The notes beneath the pieces are model-generated. The model ran no database searches and was not told the origin of the DNA. It saw nothing but the letters and a program-made list of their open reading frames with translations. The position numbers were made by a program, and so were the translations under genes. A DNA stretch of 53,957 nucleotides, from positions 1-53,957 of the forward strand of contig WBUH01000023.1 of NCBI GenBank assembly GCA_008933805.1, in the 5' to 3' direction. Of this stretch, positions 14,329 through 23,500 are shown in pieces; positions within the stretch are counted from its first letter, which is position 1, and each line of letters opens with the position of its first letter. This stretch comes from Bacteroidota bacterium. GTDB taxonomy: Bacteria > Bacteroidota > Bacteroidia > UBA8524.

Positions 14329-15145
14329 TACCGCTATGTCAAAAAAGTTTATTACTTCAGATGAAATTATTTTACCGGAAAAGCTATATAAATATAGAGA
14401 CTGGAACGATCCTTATCATAAAAAAGTTATTACTGATGGTGAAATTTTTATTGCCTCACCCAACCGATTAAATGATCCTTTTGATTGTAATATTCAGTTT
14501 GCATATCAAAAATTTGCAGAAAACGAAGTCCTTGAAAGAAGTTATTTAAACGATATTATTAAAGATCAATTTCCTTATTTTAGTAAAATTCAACACGAAA
14601 TCGAAGTCAATCGTCTACAAAAGCTACATAAAGACCCAAAGTGGATAGAAGCAGCAACAAAAAACACATATGATCGTTTATCGTCCAAAATTGGTATTGT
14701 AAGTTTTAGTGAGTTATATAACAATATTTTAATGTGGTCTCATTATGGAAACTCGCACAAAGGTTTTTGTATTGGAATAAAATCAAGACGTTTTTTATTT
14801 GAGAAGGATCGTAAGTGGGGAGGAGGTCCTATTAATTACGTTGATGAATATCCTGTTATTCTTCCTACTACTAGTGATATATCAGACATAACTACTCTAT
14901 TATTTACAAAACACTCAATGTGGGGATATGAAAAAGAGTACCGCCTAATACGGACAAAAGCTGCCAATACCGTTGAAAAAATATACGAAGATGATATAGC
15001 AGAGATAATCATTGGTTACGCCATGAGTGAAAAGAATCAGGATGAGATTATAAAAATAGCTGAATCAAAATATCCTAGTGTACCAATATTCAAAATGAAA
15101 CCTGCTATATATAAATTTGAATTGATTGCTGAAAAAATTAAGTAA
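14321..15145 (+). CDS. DUF2971-family protein
   Basis: A 274-residue protein of the DUF2971 family: LPEKLYKYRDWND near the start, EIFIASPNRLNDPFDCN (about 46-62), VSFSELYNNILMWSHYGNSHKGFCIG (about 127-152), and MWGYEKEYRLIR (about 200-211). The biochemical function of the family is not established; members are often found in mobile or defence regions. It overlaps the ACMSD stop by 8 bp if the ATG at 14321 is used (a GAGGGAGA precedes it); the ATG at 14336 is an alternative. The gene is visibly more AT-rich and uses different codons from its neighbours, which suggests it was inserted recently. Confidence 0.8.
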   Translation: MYNTAMSKKFITSDEIILPEKLYKYRDWNDPYHKKVITDGEIFIASPNRLNDPFDCNIQFAYQKFAENEVLERSYLNDIIKDQFPYFSKIQHEIEVNRLQKLHKDPKWIEAATKNTYDRLSSKIGIVSFSELYNNILMWSHYGNSHKGFCIGIKSRRFLFEKDRKWGGGPINYVDEYPVILPTTSDISDITTLLFTKHSMWGYEKEYRLIRTKAANTVEKIYEDDIAEIIIGYAMSEKNQDEIIKIAESKYPSVPIFKMKPAIYKFELIAEKIK

Positions 15146-15424
15146 ACTATTACCACACAACATTACATAGTCTTCCTTTTATTACTAAACTAAAGCCGCC
15201 TTTAATTCTATTTAAAGATATATTTTTACTTGTTATTATTTGCTCATCCCTAATCTATACCCTGTTTAGTTGCAGCAATCCGTTTGTATTGGATAGGATT
15301 GCTTCGGAAGACCTCGCTATGACGAAAAGGTTTGTTTGATTATAGTAATCCACCCTCCTTAAACAGTAACAAACTAATTGCACCATCAAAAACATTTTCA
15401 TGGGGCAATACAATAATTCACACA
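15146..15424. other. Gene-free gap with an inverted repeat
   Basis: No coding frame is seen. It holds an inverted repeat AGCAATCC (15274-15281) / GGATTGCT (15296-15303), followed by TCGGAAGACCTCGCTATGACG. This resembles the small dispersed GGATTGCTTCG...CTCGC-ATGACG repeats seen in many bacterial intergenic regions. Confidence 0.45.
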
Positions 15425-15460
15425 ATACATAAGTTATTTATGTATATTTGACTTATGTAT
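15425..15460 (+). promoter_or_regulatory. PadR promoter and probable auto-operator
   Basis: ATACATAA (15425-15432) and its complement TTATGTAT (15438-15445) form a dyad with a 5-bp spacer; a third TTATGTAT lies at 15453-15460, across the start codon. The -7 box TATATTTG (15443-15450) overlaps the dyad. PadR proteins bind ATGT/ACAT dyads, so the gene is probably autorepressed. The box is only 5 bp from the ATG at 15455, so the mRNA may be nearly leaderless. Confidence 0.65.
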
Positions 15461-15790
15461 CCAAAAGATCTACTAAAAGGCACTCTGCAACCCATCATCC
15501 TAAAACTGCTTGAGGACAACGGCAGAATGTATGGCTACGAAATCACCCAGAAAGTAAAAGACCTTACCTCTGGCAAAATAAACATTACCGAAGGGGCTCT
15601 TTACCCCACTTTGCATAAACTTGAAGCCGATGGTGTAGTAAAGACTGAAGAGGAATTTATCGGTAAAAGGGTACGCAAATACTACTCGCTAACCCATGAG
15701 GGTACCTCAGTAGCGAGACAACGGGTAGTAGAAGTATCCGATTTTTTTGGCACAATAAGCAGTTTGTTAAACATTAAACCCACAACCTAA
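15455..15790 (+). CDS. PadR-family transcriptional regulator
   Basis: A 111-residue winged-helix protein of the short PadR class. LLKGTLQPIILKLLEDNGRMYGYEI begins the domain, followed by the recognition part ITEGALYPTLHKLEADGVV (about 45-63) and the wing FIGKRVRKYYSLTHEG (about 68-83), then a C-terminal dimerisation helix. The stop overlaps the next start by one base (TAATG), so it is coupled to a membrane protein, the usual arrangement in Bacteroidota. An operator covering its promoter is described at 15425-15460. The ligand is unknown. Confidence 0.92.
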   Translation: MYPKDLLKGTLQPIILKLLEDNGRMYGYEITQKVKDLTSGKINITEGALYPTLHKLEADGVVKTEEEFIGKRVRKYYSLTHEGTSVARQRVVEVSDFFGTISSLLNIKPTT

Positions 15791-16206
15791 TGGAGCTTAC
15801 TACTGAACAAATAGCTTTTATACGTAATGATATTGCACAAAGGGGCATCACTATGCCTGCCCTTGCTGATAGTTTAGTTGACCACATTTGCTGCGCCATT
15901 GAAACCGGTACCGAAACAGATTTTACCATCGCCTACCGCAATGCCATTGTTGCCTTTGGTGAAAACGGCCTGCATGAAACCCAACAAAAAACCTTCTTTT
16001 TATTAACCTATAAAAAAGTAATCTTTATGAAAGCAACCATGTATTTATTGGCCTACATCGCCGTATTTCTTTGCAGCACAGGTCTACTTTTCAAAATGCA
16101 GCACTGGCCCGGTGCATCGATAATGTTTGTGTTGGGTATTGTAATCCTAAACTTAGGCTTCTTGCCACTGTTCTTTTACGATAAGTACAAACGCTCATTG
16201 GCCTAA
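15790..16206 (+). CDS. PadR-linked membrane protein
   Basis: A 138-residue protein. The N-terminal half (about 1-70) is soluble and helical, with SLVDHICCAIE, a motif often seen in genes coupled to PadR in Bacteroidota. Two membrane helices follow: about 78-97 (TMYLLAYIAVFLCSTGLLF) and 104-128 (ASIMFVLGIVILNLGFLPLFF). It ends with the basic tail KYKRSLA. I know no function; it is presumably the target or partner of the regulator. It starts within the padR stop codon and is followed by a strong hairpin, so the two genes form a complete operon. Confidence 0.65.
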   Translation: MELTTEQIAFIRNDIAQRGITMPALADSLVDHICCAIETGTETDFTIAYRNAIVAFGENGLHETQQKTFFLLTYKKVIFMKATMYLLAYIAVFLCSTGLLFKMQHWPGASIMFVLGIVILNLGFLPLFFYDKYKRSLA

Positions 16207-16226
16207 TCCTAACTGTATTCCATTCT

Positions 16227-16266
16227 CAGCGGCGCAAAAGCAATGTTTATTGCTTTTGCGCTGCTG
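16227..16266 (+). terminator. Terminator after the PadR operon
   Basis: CAGC-G-GCGCAAAAGCAAT (16227-16244) pairs with ATTGCTTTTGCGC-T-GCTG (16249-16266), loop GTTT. The T-run is weak (CATTTT), but the stem is 17 bp with one mismatch. Confidence 0.75.
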
Positions 16267-16381
16267 CATTTTCTACCAATCCACAACCCTACGTGAATAA
16301 ATTATTAACACTTCCATCGCTTTGCACTTGAATACATGGAGGTATCGGAGTTAATTTTCGCCCACAAAACTCTGAAAACAA

Positions 16382-16846
16382 ATGTATACTGCAAGAAGAA
16401 CTAACAGCGAAAGCGACGATTTCAACACCTTAATCATCGACCTAAACGCCTACTTGTCGGGTCAGTATGGAGAAGTACAAAAACAGTACTCCCCTCACAA
16501 CAAAGTAGATGGTATTGACACCGTGATTGTTGTGTACGATGGCGAAAAAGCCATTGGTTGCGGCTGTTTTAAACCCTACGACGAAAACGCCGTTGAGATT
16601 AAACGGATGTTTGTTCGCCCTGAGTACCGACGAAAAGGTATTGGCAAACTGATTATGGACAACCTTGAACAATGGGCAAAAGAACTGGGCTACAATGCCT
16701 GTGTGCTTGAAACCGGCGATAATCAACCCGAAGCCGTTGCCCTATACAAACGGATAGGTTATATAGAAACCGAAAAATACGGCGTGTATGTGAACCTGAA
16801 CAACAGTATTTGCATGCGCAAGGATTTTCCTGCCGTACAATCATAA
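16382..16846 (+). CDS. GNAT family N-acetyltransferase
   Basis: A 154-residue GNAT enzyme. The acetyl-CoA-binding motif A is MFVRPEYRRKGIGKLIMDNLEQWA (about 78-101; the R/Q-x-x-G-x-G/A loop is RRKGIG), preceded by the strand AVEIKR and followed by motif B NQPEAVALYKRIGYIE (about 119-134). The N-terminus (LNAYLSGQYG) and VIVVYDGEKAIGCGCF fit small-molecule or amino-acid acetyltransferases. Substrate unknown. No partner gene is coupled to it; another GNAT gene lies 110 bp downstream but is not closely similar. Confidence 0.88.
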   Translation: MYTARRTNSESDDFNTLIIDLNAYLSGQYGEVQKQYSPHNKVDGIDTVIVVYDGEKAIGCGCFKPYDENAVEIKRMFVRPEYRRKGIGKLIMDNLEQWAKELGYNACVLETGDNQPEAVALYKRIGYIETEKYGVYVNLNNSICMRKDFPAVQS

Positions 16847-16860
16847 TACAACCAATATTC

Positions 16861-16913
16861 TGCCGCAAAGGCATTCAGAAACCCAATACGGAATACTTTG
16901 TGCCTTTGTGGCA
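16861..16913. repeat. Inverted repeat TGCCGCAAAGGCA / TGCCTTTGTGGCA
   Basis: Arms of 13 bp (16861-16873 and 16901-16913) with one G-T type mismatch. The right arm contains CTTTGTGCCTTTGTGGC, a sequence that recurs between genes in many Bacteroidota genomes. It could be a dispersed repeat or the terminator of the GNAT gene before it. Confidence 0.55.
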
Positions 16914-16957
16914 ATTATAAAAATAGGGTAGCTTTTTTTACCGTTAAATCACACTAC

Positions 16958-17494
16958 ATGAAATCATTTATTATTGAAGATGCTGAATCAGACAGGTTAC
17001 ATTTTAGAAAAGTAACCCAAAGTGATTATGACGCTTGGCTGCCATTTTTTTACAATGCAGAATCAACCCGGTTTTTAGGCACGTTTGACGGGACTAATGA
17101 AGAGCGCTGCCAAAGCTGGATAGACCGTATGAACTGGCGTTATGATAATGATAACGGCTTGATGGCGCTGATTGATAAAACCACGGGAGCATTGGTGGGC
17201 CAATGCGGCTTGCTTAAACAAACCATTGATGGCGTGGATGAAATTGAAATAGGCTACCACCTGTTGCCTCAATACCGCCGTATGGGTTACGCCGGCGAAG
17301 CAGCCATATTTTGCAAACACTTTGCCTTTGATAACCACCTGACGGATACGGTAATATCATTGATACATCCCCAAAACAATAACTCGATGGCGGTAGCCCG
17401 CAAAAACGGGATGCAGCTTGAAAAACAATCCTCATACCGTGATATAACAGTGAATGTTTTTAGGGTAACTAACCCCGCTACCCTATCGTTTTAA
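16958..17494 (+). CDS. RimJ/RimL-type GNAT acetyltransferase
   Basis: A 178-residue protein from the ATG at 16958. The frame is open 60 bp further upstream, but those codons (MCLCGNYKNRV...) fall in the repeat at 16861-16913 and do not look like the family. The RimJ-type pattern is clear: DRLHFRKVTQSDYDAW at the start, GTNEERCQSWIDR, IEIGYHLLPQYRRMGYAGEA (acetyl-CoA loop) and LIHPQNNNSMAVARKNGMQLE. Such enzymes acetylate protein N-termini or small molecules; the substrate here is unknown. Confidence 0.85.
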   Translation: MKSFIIEDAESDRLHFRKVTQSDYDAWLPFFYNAESTRFLGTFDGTNEERCQSWIDRMNWRYDNDNGLMALIDKTTGALVGQCGLLKQTIDGVDEIEIGYHLLPQYRRMGYAGEAAIFCKHFAFDNHLTDTVISLIHPQNNNSMAVARKNGMQLEKQSSYRDITVNVFRVTNPATLSF

Positions 17495-17546
17495 AACAGT
17501 TTTACGATAAAAAGAGAGTTGAATCGGACGAATAGAATTTGACTAA

Positions 17547-17577
17547 GTTGACATATCAACTTCTGGCATTAACTTTG
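17547..17577 (+). promoter_or_regulatory. marR promoter with overlapping MarR-type box
   Basis: TTG (17548-17550), 19-bp spacer, TAACTTTG (17570-17577): an exact Bacteroidota TTG-N19-TAnnTTTG promoter. The -33 element lies in the dyad GTTGACATATCAAC (17547-17560), whose reverse complement recurs before tolC at 18098-18110. The regulator probably represses itself. Confidence 0.8.
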
Positions 17578-17594
17578 CAAACATCATTCTGAAA

Positions 17595-18068
17595 ATGGAA
17601 AAAGAACACAAACAAGAACTTATTTCCGAAAGATTCTTTGCCGAAATGAAAGACACATTTTTCTTTCAGGCCCAAAGGATCAAGAGAGTGATTTTTCGCA
17701 ACGCTAAACAGATGTTCAAAGAGGAAAATATCAATCTTAAGGTTGACCAATTTCCGATACTTTTAACTGCTCATGCGCTTGAAGGAATGTCTCAGCAAGA
17801 AATTGCCGATGTTACCGAACGCGATAAATCTTCTGCCCAGCGTACCTTGGTTTCTCTTGAAAAAAACGGGCTTGTAAAAATTGTACAGGATTCAACAGAC
17901 AAGCGTAAGAACCTTGTTTACCTGACCGAAGAAGGTAAATTTATTGCCAAAAGGATAAAAATCCTGTTTAAACAGGCTGAACTCCAAACCTTTGCTGTTC
18001 TTAGCGAAGAAGAACGTAACGAAGCACTGGTACACATTAAAGAAATAGCTGATAAGCTTGAAAAATAA
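17595..18068 (+). CDS. MarR-family regulator of the RND efflux operon
   Basis: A 157-residue winged-helix protein. The HTH is at about 60-100 (ALEGMSQQEIADVTERDKSSAQRTLVSLEKNGLV) and the wing at about 101-120 (QDSTDKRKNLVYLTEEGKF). Long N- and C-terminal helices form the dimer interface. It heads the marR-tolC-mfp-rnd cluster with a 35-59 bp gap to tolC. Matching dyads lie in its own promoter and directly before tolC. The pattern fits ligand-relieved repression of a drug efflux pump; the inducer is unknown. Confidence 0.9.
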   Translation: MEKEHKQELISERFFAEMKDTFFFQAQRIKRVIFRNAKQMFKEENINLKVDQFPILLTAHALEGMSQQEIADVTERDKSSAQRTLVSLEKNGLVKIVQDSTDKRKNLVYLTEEGKFIAKRIKILFKQAELQTFAVLSEEERNEALVHIKEIADKLEK

Positions 18069-18097
18069 TAGAAAACCATTTTTTTAAAACCTAAATA

Positions 18098-18125
18098 GTT
18101 GATATGTCAATAGTTGATAAGTCAC
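18098..18125 (+). promoter_or_regulatory. Tandem MarR-type boxes before tolC
   Basis: GTTGATATGTCAA (18098-18110) is the exact complement of 13 bases of the box at 17547-17560. A second, imperfect copy GTTGATAAGTCA follows at 18113-18124. The 15-bp spacing puts both on nearly the same helix face. Binding would block tolC independently of the marR promoter. Confidence 0.7.
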
Positions 18126-18127
18126 CA

Positions 18128-19471
18128 ATGTTTGGTGCAACCAAATTTCTGCTCGTTGGTATTATTGTAGCACTTACAGGTGGTGTTGCAAATGCCCAAA
18201 AAACGCTCAGTTTAAAGGAGTGTATTGATTTTAGCCTCAAAAATCACCCGTCGATTAATGTTGCGCAAAACAAAATTGAGAAGGCACAACAAGCCTCGCG
18301 TGAAGCATTATCGGGGTATTTGCCACAGGTATCGGTAAACGGCGATTTAAACAATAACTTAAAGCTGCAAACCAATGTTATACCTGCCAGTCCTCCCCTA
18401 TTCCCCAACGAAACAAAACTTACATTCGGGAATAAACTAACCAGCACAGCCACCGCGCAAGTTGAGCAACAGATTTATAACCAATCGTTACTTACAGGTT
18501 TAAAGGCCAACAAACCCAATCAGGAAATCGCCAACCTAACTGCTGAACAAGCTAAAGAACTTCTTATCTACAACGTATCAAGCTCGTATTTTCAGGTAAT
18601 CACAATTTACAAGCAATTAGAGTTGCTAAACGGAAACAAAGAGCGTACAGAAAAATTGCTTGAGGTTGCCAAATTGCAAGCTTCAGCAGGGGTTGCTAAA
18701 AAGGTGGATGTGAAACAAGTACAGGTGGGCCTAAACAATGTGCTTGCACAAATATCAGTAGTGCAAAACAACTTGCAACTGGCTTATAACGGGTTAAAAA
18801 ACTCGATGGGACTTTATACCAACGATTCATTAGTATTAAGCGATACCGGCCGTTGGTTGCAAAATGCACCGCAAATTACTACCCTGGCAGAGTTTAATGT
18901 AGCCAACACTACTGATTACAAGCTACAGGAAAAACAAATCCAGTTATACGATATCAACGCGCAATCCATCCGTATGCAAAGTATTCCTACAATTTCAGCA
19001 TTCGGCAGGTACGGACTAAATGGTTTTGGAAAACAGCCTTCTGATATTATCAACCGCCAGTTTGATTACTCAACAATTGGTATACGGTTATCATGGAAGG
19101 TTTTCGACGGGTTTAAACGTACCTCTCAATACAGGCAGGCAATTATCGACCGAGACAATGCCAAACTGAATCTGGAAATAAACAAAGCCGGCCAAAGCCT
19201 TAAATACCAAAATGCGGTAGCGCAATTTAAACAAGCGCAAAGCACACTTACTACCAACAAAGAAAACGTGGAGCTTGCTGCCGAGGTGTACGACAATGTG
19301 AGCTTACAATACAAAGAAGGGGTAGCATCGCTAAGTGAGTTGCTGAATGCAGAAACATCGTACCGCGATGCCCAGAACAATTACATCGTTTCATTAATAA
19401 ATTTTTACCTGACCCAGCTTGACCTTGAGCAAAGCAACGGCAGCCTTGAACAGTATTACAATAAATTATAA
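18128..19471 (+). CDS. TolC-type outer membrane efflux protein
   Basis: Outer membrane channel of the tripartite pump, 447 residues. A signal peptide (FLLVGIIVALTGGVANAQ) gives a mature start KTLSLKECIDFSLKNHPSI, the classic first OEP helix. Two OEP repeats of long coiled-coil helices follow (about 40-215 and 235-445), the second ending YKEGVASLSELLNAETSYRDAQNNY. An ATG at 18104 is also in frame, but it lies inside a MarR-type box and would put an acidic stretch before the signal peptide, so I prefer 18128. The mfp gene follows after 24 bp. Confidence 0.92.
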   Translation: MFGATKFLLVGIIVALTGGVANAQKTLSLKECIDFSLKNHPSINVAQNKIEKAQQASREALSGYLPQVSVNGDLNNNLKLQTNVIPASPPLFPNETKLTFGNKLTSTATAQVEQQIYNQSLLTGLKANKPNQEIANLTAEQAKELLIYNVSSSYFQVITIYKQLELLNGNKERTEKLLEVAKLQASAGVAKKVDVKQVQVGLNNVLAQISVVQNNLQLAYNGLKNSMGLYTNDSLVLSDTGRWLQNAPQITTLAEFNVANTTDYKLQEKQIQLYDINAQSIRMQSIPTISAFGRYGLNGFGKQPSDIINRQFDYSTIGIRLSWKVFDGFKRTSQYRQAIIDRDNAKLNLEINKAGQSLKYQNAVAQFKQAQSTLTTNKENVELAAEVYDNVSLQYKEGVASLSELLNAETSYRDAQNNYIVSLINFYLTQLDLEQSNGSLEQYYNKL

Positions 19472-19495
19472 TAACACATAACAGCATATAAACAG

Positions 19496-20554
19496 ATGAA
19501 AAAGAAACTTTTGATAGCACTAGCCGCTTTGGTTCTTATATCATTAATAGTGGTGAAGTTGGCAGGAAATAAACGCAAGATTGAAGAGAAGAAATCAGTT
19601 TCTGTAGATGCCTCAATAGAAATACCCGTGAACGTTGTATCAGCAAAGCTTGAAAAAATAGAAGGTAACTTGGTAAAAACAGGTACGCTTATTCCTTATA
19701 GCGAAGCAAACATTACCTCATCGGCATCGGGTAATTTACAATCAGTAAACTTTGATTTAGGCAGCAACGTTCAAACCGGACAAGTAATTGCCCAAACCGA
19801 TAACACATTGCTAAACCTAAAACTTGAAGCCGCACAACTGCAACAACAAAAACTGCAACGCGATTACGACCGTTACAGTAAACTATTGGCAGGTGAAGCT
19901 ACCACTGAAACCAACTTACAAGACATTAAATTCAACCTTGATAATGCCACCAACCAAATAGGCCAAATTAAAAAGCAAATTGCCGATAACATGGTAAAAG
20001 CTCCAATAAGCGGGCAAGTAACTGTGAAAAACGTTGAGGCAGGTGAATTTGTGAACCCCGGTACTGTGTTGGGTAAGGTAGTAAATGTATCAAAATTAAA
20101 GGTAGATGTGCAGGTAAGCGAAAACGACGCATATACTATTAGCCTGGGACAAAAGGTAACCATTACTACCGATTTATATTCGGGCAAAACTTTTGACGGT
20201 AAGGTAATTTTTGTGAGCCAACAAGGTGATGCCGCCCACAACTACCAAGTACAAATTGAATTGCCTAATTCAAGCTCACACCCGCTAAAAGCAGGAACGT
20301 TTGTGTATGCTGATTTTATTCACCAAGGTGCGGGACAAGCATTGCAAATACCTCGCTCGGCATTGGTTGAAAGCATGAAGAACCCATACGTTTATGTAGT
20401 ACAAAACGGCAAAGCTGTGGCACGCAAACTTACCGTAGGTAAAGACTTAGGAGCAAACATTGAGGTAATTGCCGGATTAAAAAGCGGAGAACAAGTGGTA
20501 GTAAACGGCCAGATAAACCTTGCTGAAGGTACCCCTGTGCGCATTGTTAAGTAA
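19496..20554 (+). CDS. RND efflux periplasmic adaptor (membrane fusion protein)
   Basis: A 352-residue HlyD/AcrA-like protein. It has an N-terminal membrane anchor (LLIALAALVLISLIVVKL, about 4-21), a lipoyl half-motif (ASGNLQSVNFDLGSNVQTGQ), an alpha-hairpin (about 100-150, LEAAQLQQQKLQRDYDRY), a second lipoyl half (MVKAPISGQVTVKNVEAGEF), a beta-barrel domain and the membrane-proximal domain (KPYVYVVQNGKAV-like segment NPYVYVVQNGKAVARKL). No lipobox Cys is visible, so it is held by the uncleaved helix. It lies between tolC and the RND gene with 24- and 21-bp gaps. Confidence 0.92.
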   Translation: MKKKLLIALAALVLISLIVVKLAGNKRKIEEKKSVSVDASIEIPVNVVSAKLEKIEGNLVKTGTLIPYSEANITSSASGNLQSVNFDLGSNVQTGQVIAQTDNTLLNLKLEAAQLQQQKLQRDYDRYSKLLAGEATTETNLQDIKFNLDNATNQIGQIKKQIADNMVKAPISGQVTVKNVEAGEFVNPGTVLGKVVNVSKLKVDVQVSENDAYTISLGQKVTITTDLYSGKTFDGKVIFVSQQGDAAHNYQVQIELPNSSSHPLKAGTFVYADFIHQGAGQALQIPRSALVESMKNPYVYVVQNGKAVARKLTVGKDLGANIEVIAGLKSGEQVVVNGQINLAEGTPVRIVK

Positions 20555-20575
20555 CATTTAACGGAGATTTTTAAA

Positions 20576-23500
20576 ATGAAAAGACTTGCAGAATTAGCCA
20601 TAAACAGGCCGCTGCTGATAACAGTAATTTTTGTAACCCTTATCCTTTTCGGGTACATCAGCTACAGGGCACTTAACTACAACTTGTTGCCCAAGTTTGA
20701 TGCCAATGTGGTTACTGTAATTACCAGCTATCGCGGGGCCTCGGCAGAGGAGATTGAAAACGTGGTAACACGTAAAATAGAAGATGCTGTATCATCATTA
20801 GAAGGGGTTGACCGTATCACCTCGTCATCACAAGAAGGAGCCTCAATTGTTACTATTACACTAAAAGACGGGATGGATGTGAACCGTGCGTTGAACGATG
20901 CACAGCGGAAAGTGAACCAAATATTGGTAACGCTTCCCCAAGGTATCGATAACCCTGTGGTGAATAAATTTTCAACTGATGATTTTCCGGTGCTCAGGAT
21001 GAGTGTTACAGCCAAAGCCAGCCCATCGGAATTGTACGACATTATCGATAACCAAGTATCTCCGCAGCTTGCCAACGTTGAGGGGGTGGGTCAGGTTGGT
21101 CTTGTAGGCGGAAATGAGCGTGAGATTAAAGTAAACATCAACCGCGAAAAATTGGCGGCTTATAATCTTACCATTTCACAAGTAACCAATGTTATCAGTT
21201 CGGCCAGCCTTTCTTCACCGGCAGGTAACGTACAAACCACCGCAACTGAATATTCTATAAAATACGATGCCAAGTTTAACAACTCCAATCAATTGCGTGA
21301 ATTGGTTGTAGCGCAGTACACAAACGGCAGCAAGGTATATGTAAAGGATATCGCCGAAGTAGTGGATGCACAAACCAAAGTAACGGCCATTAACCACTTT
21401 AACGGTGTGCCATCGTTGGGTGTGCAAATTTTAAAGCAAAGCGATGCGAACGCAGTTGAGGTGAGCAAACTGGTAAAAGAGAAAATTGCTGCTATTGAAA
21501 AAACACACAGCAATATCGACCTGAAATTTGCTATTGCCGGCGACCAATCGGTGTACACACTTGAATCAGCCGAAGCAGTAATTGACGACTTGTTTATAGC
21601 TGTGGTGATTGTGGCTTTGGTAATGTTGTTCTTCCTGCACAGTGGTCGTAGTGCGATGTTCGTACTGGTAGCCCTTCCGGCTTCAATGATACCTACATTT
21701 ATCTTTATGAACCTGTTGGGTATGTCATTAAACCTTATGACCCTTATGGCACTTTCGCTGGTGGTGGGTATTCTGGTTGACGACTCGATAGTAATTCTTG
21801 AAAACATCATGCGCCACATGGAGATGGGTAAAGACCGACGCACGGCAGCCATTGACGGTCGCTCGGAAATTGGTTTTACAGCGATAGCTATTACACTGGT
21901 TGACGTAGTGGTGTTTGTTCCTTTGGCACTCTCAGGCGGGTTGATTGGTAACATTCTCCGTGAGTTTGCATTAGTGGTGGTTTGCTCAACATTAATGAGT
22001 CTTTTGGTATGTTTTACCGTAACCCCTATGTTGGCTGCTCACTTTGGTAAAGTACAGCACCTAAATCCCAAAACCCTTTGGGGAAAAGTGAATATCTGGT
22101 TTGAGAACATAATCACCAGCCTGCGCGAAGGTTACACCAATATACTTAAATGGGCGTTGAGCCATAAGCGTTGGGTATTGGGCGGTACATTGGTATTATT
22201 CTTTGGTTCTTTTGGTTTGGTTGCAGGCGGCTTTATCGGTAGTGCATTTATATCACCCAGTGATAGAGGCGAGTTGAGCATCCACATTGAACTTGCTCCC
22301 CAAACATCCGTATACCAAACCAATCTTGTAAGCAGGCAGATTGAAGAAATTTTGTTCAAGCAGCCTGAGGTGGTAAATGTGTTTTCTAATATCGGTTACT
22401 CAACTACAGGGGTGGCTACTTCAAGCAACAGTAACGTAGCTGATTTGAACGTGACTCTGAAGGACAGAAAAGAAAGAAGCATATCAACCGACGAGTTTGG
22501 CTTACGTATGAAAAAGTTAATTAGCACCATACCCGGTGTTAAAACAACCATAACTCCAATTGGTATTACAGGCGGCGGCAACCAACCCGATGTGCAAATT
22601 GCCATTAAGGCCAACAACCGCGAGCAAGTGCGTGAGGCAGCTGCCAAAATAAAAGATTTGGTAACAAAAACTCCCGGTACTCAATACGTTAAGTATAGCA
22701 CTGCCGACCCAAAACCACAGCTTGAAATTAACCTGAACCGCGAAAAAATGGCGTTGTTGGGTATCAATGCTTCCGAAGTAGGTGCAGCAATTTCGACTGC
22801 CTTCAGGGGTAACGACCAAACAAAATTCAGGAGCAACGGCAACGAGTACGACATTATGATTCAATCGGATGAGTTTGATAAAACCGATGTGAACGACGTG
22901 CGTAAACTGCGCTTTAAAAACTCACAAGGCTTATCGTTTGAGTTATCTCAGTTTGCTGATATTAAAGAAGACCTTGGCGAAACTGCTTTGGAACGTATGG
23001 ACCGTTTATCATCCATCAACATCAACGCATCTGTAATTGGTCGTTCGGTAGGTACAGTGGGAACTGAACTAACTAAAGGCATTAATGCTTTAGACCTTCC
23101 TTCAGGAGTAACATGGCACTATATCGGTACGCTTGAAAACCAATCAAAATCATTCGGCAGTCTTTTAGGTGCTTTGGGTCTTGGTATATTACTGGTGTAC
23201 CTTATTATGGTGGCCTTGTATGAAAACACCATTTATCCTTTTGTAGTATTATTTGCTTTGCCGCTGGCAATGATTGGTGCCTTCTTAGCATTGGCACTTA
23301 CCATGAACGACCTTACCATTTTTGCAATGATTGGTTTGATTATGCTAATGGGCTTGGTGGCCAAAAACGGTATTCTGCTGGTTGACTTTACCAACCAACG
23401 AAAAGCAGAAGGTGCATCGCTGATTGAAGCACTTATTGATGCAGGCCGCGAACGTTTCCGCCCTATTTTGATGACAACCATAGCAATGATTGTAGGTATG

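Noticed and set aside
16898-16957. Upstream 20-codon extension of the second GNAT gene
   Set aside because: It falls in an intergenic inverted repeat and does not resemble the family N-terminus; the ATG at 16958 is preferred.
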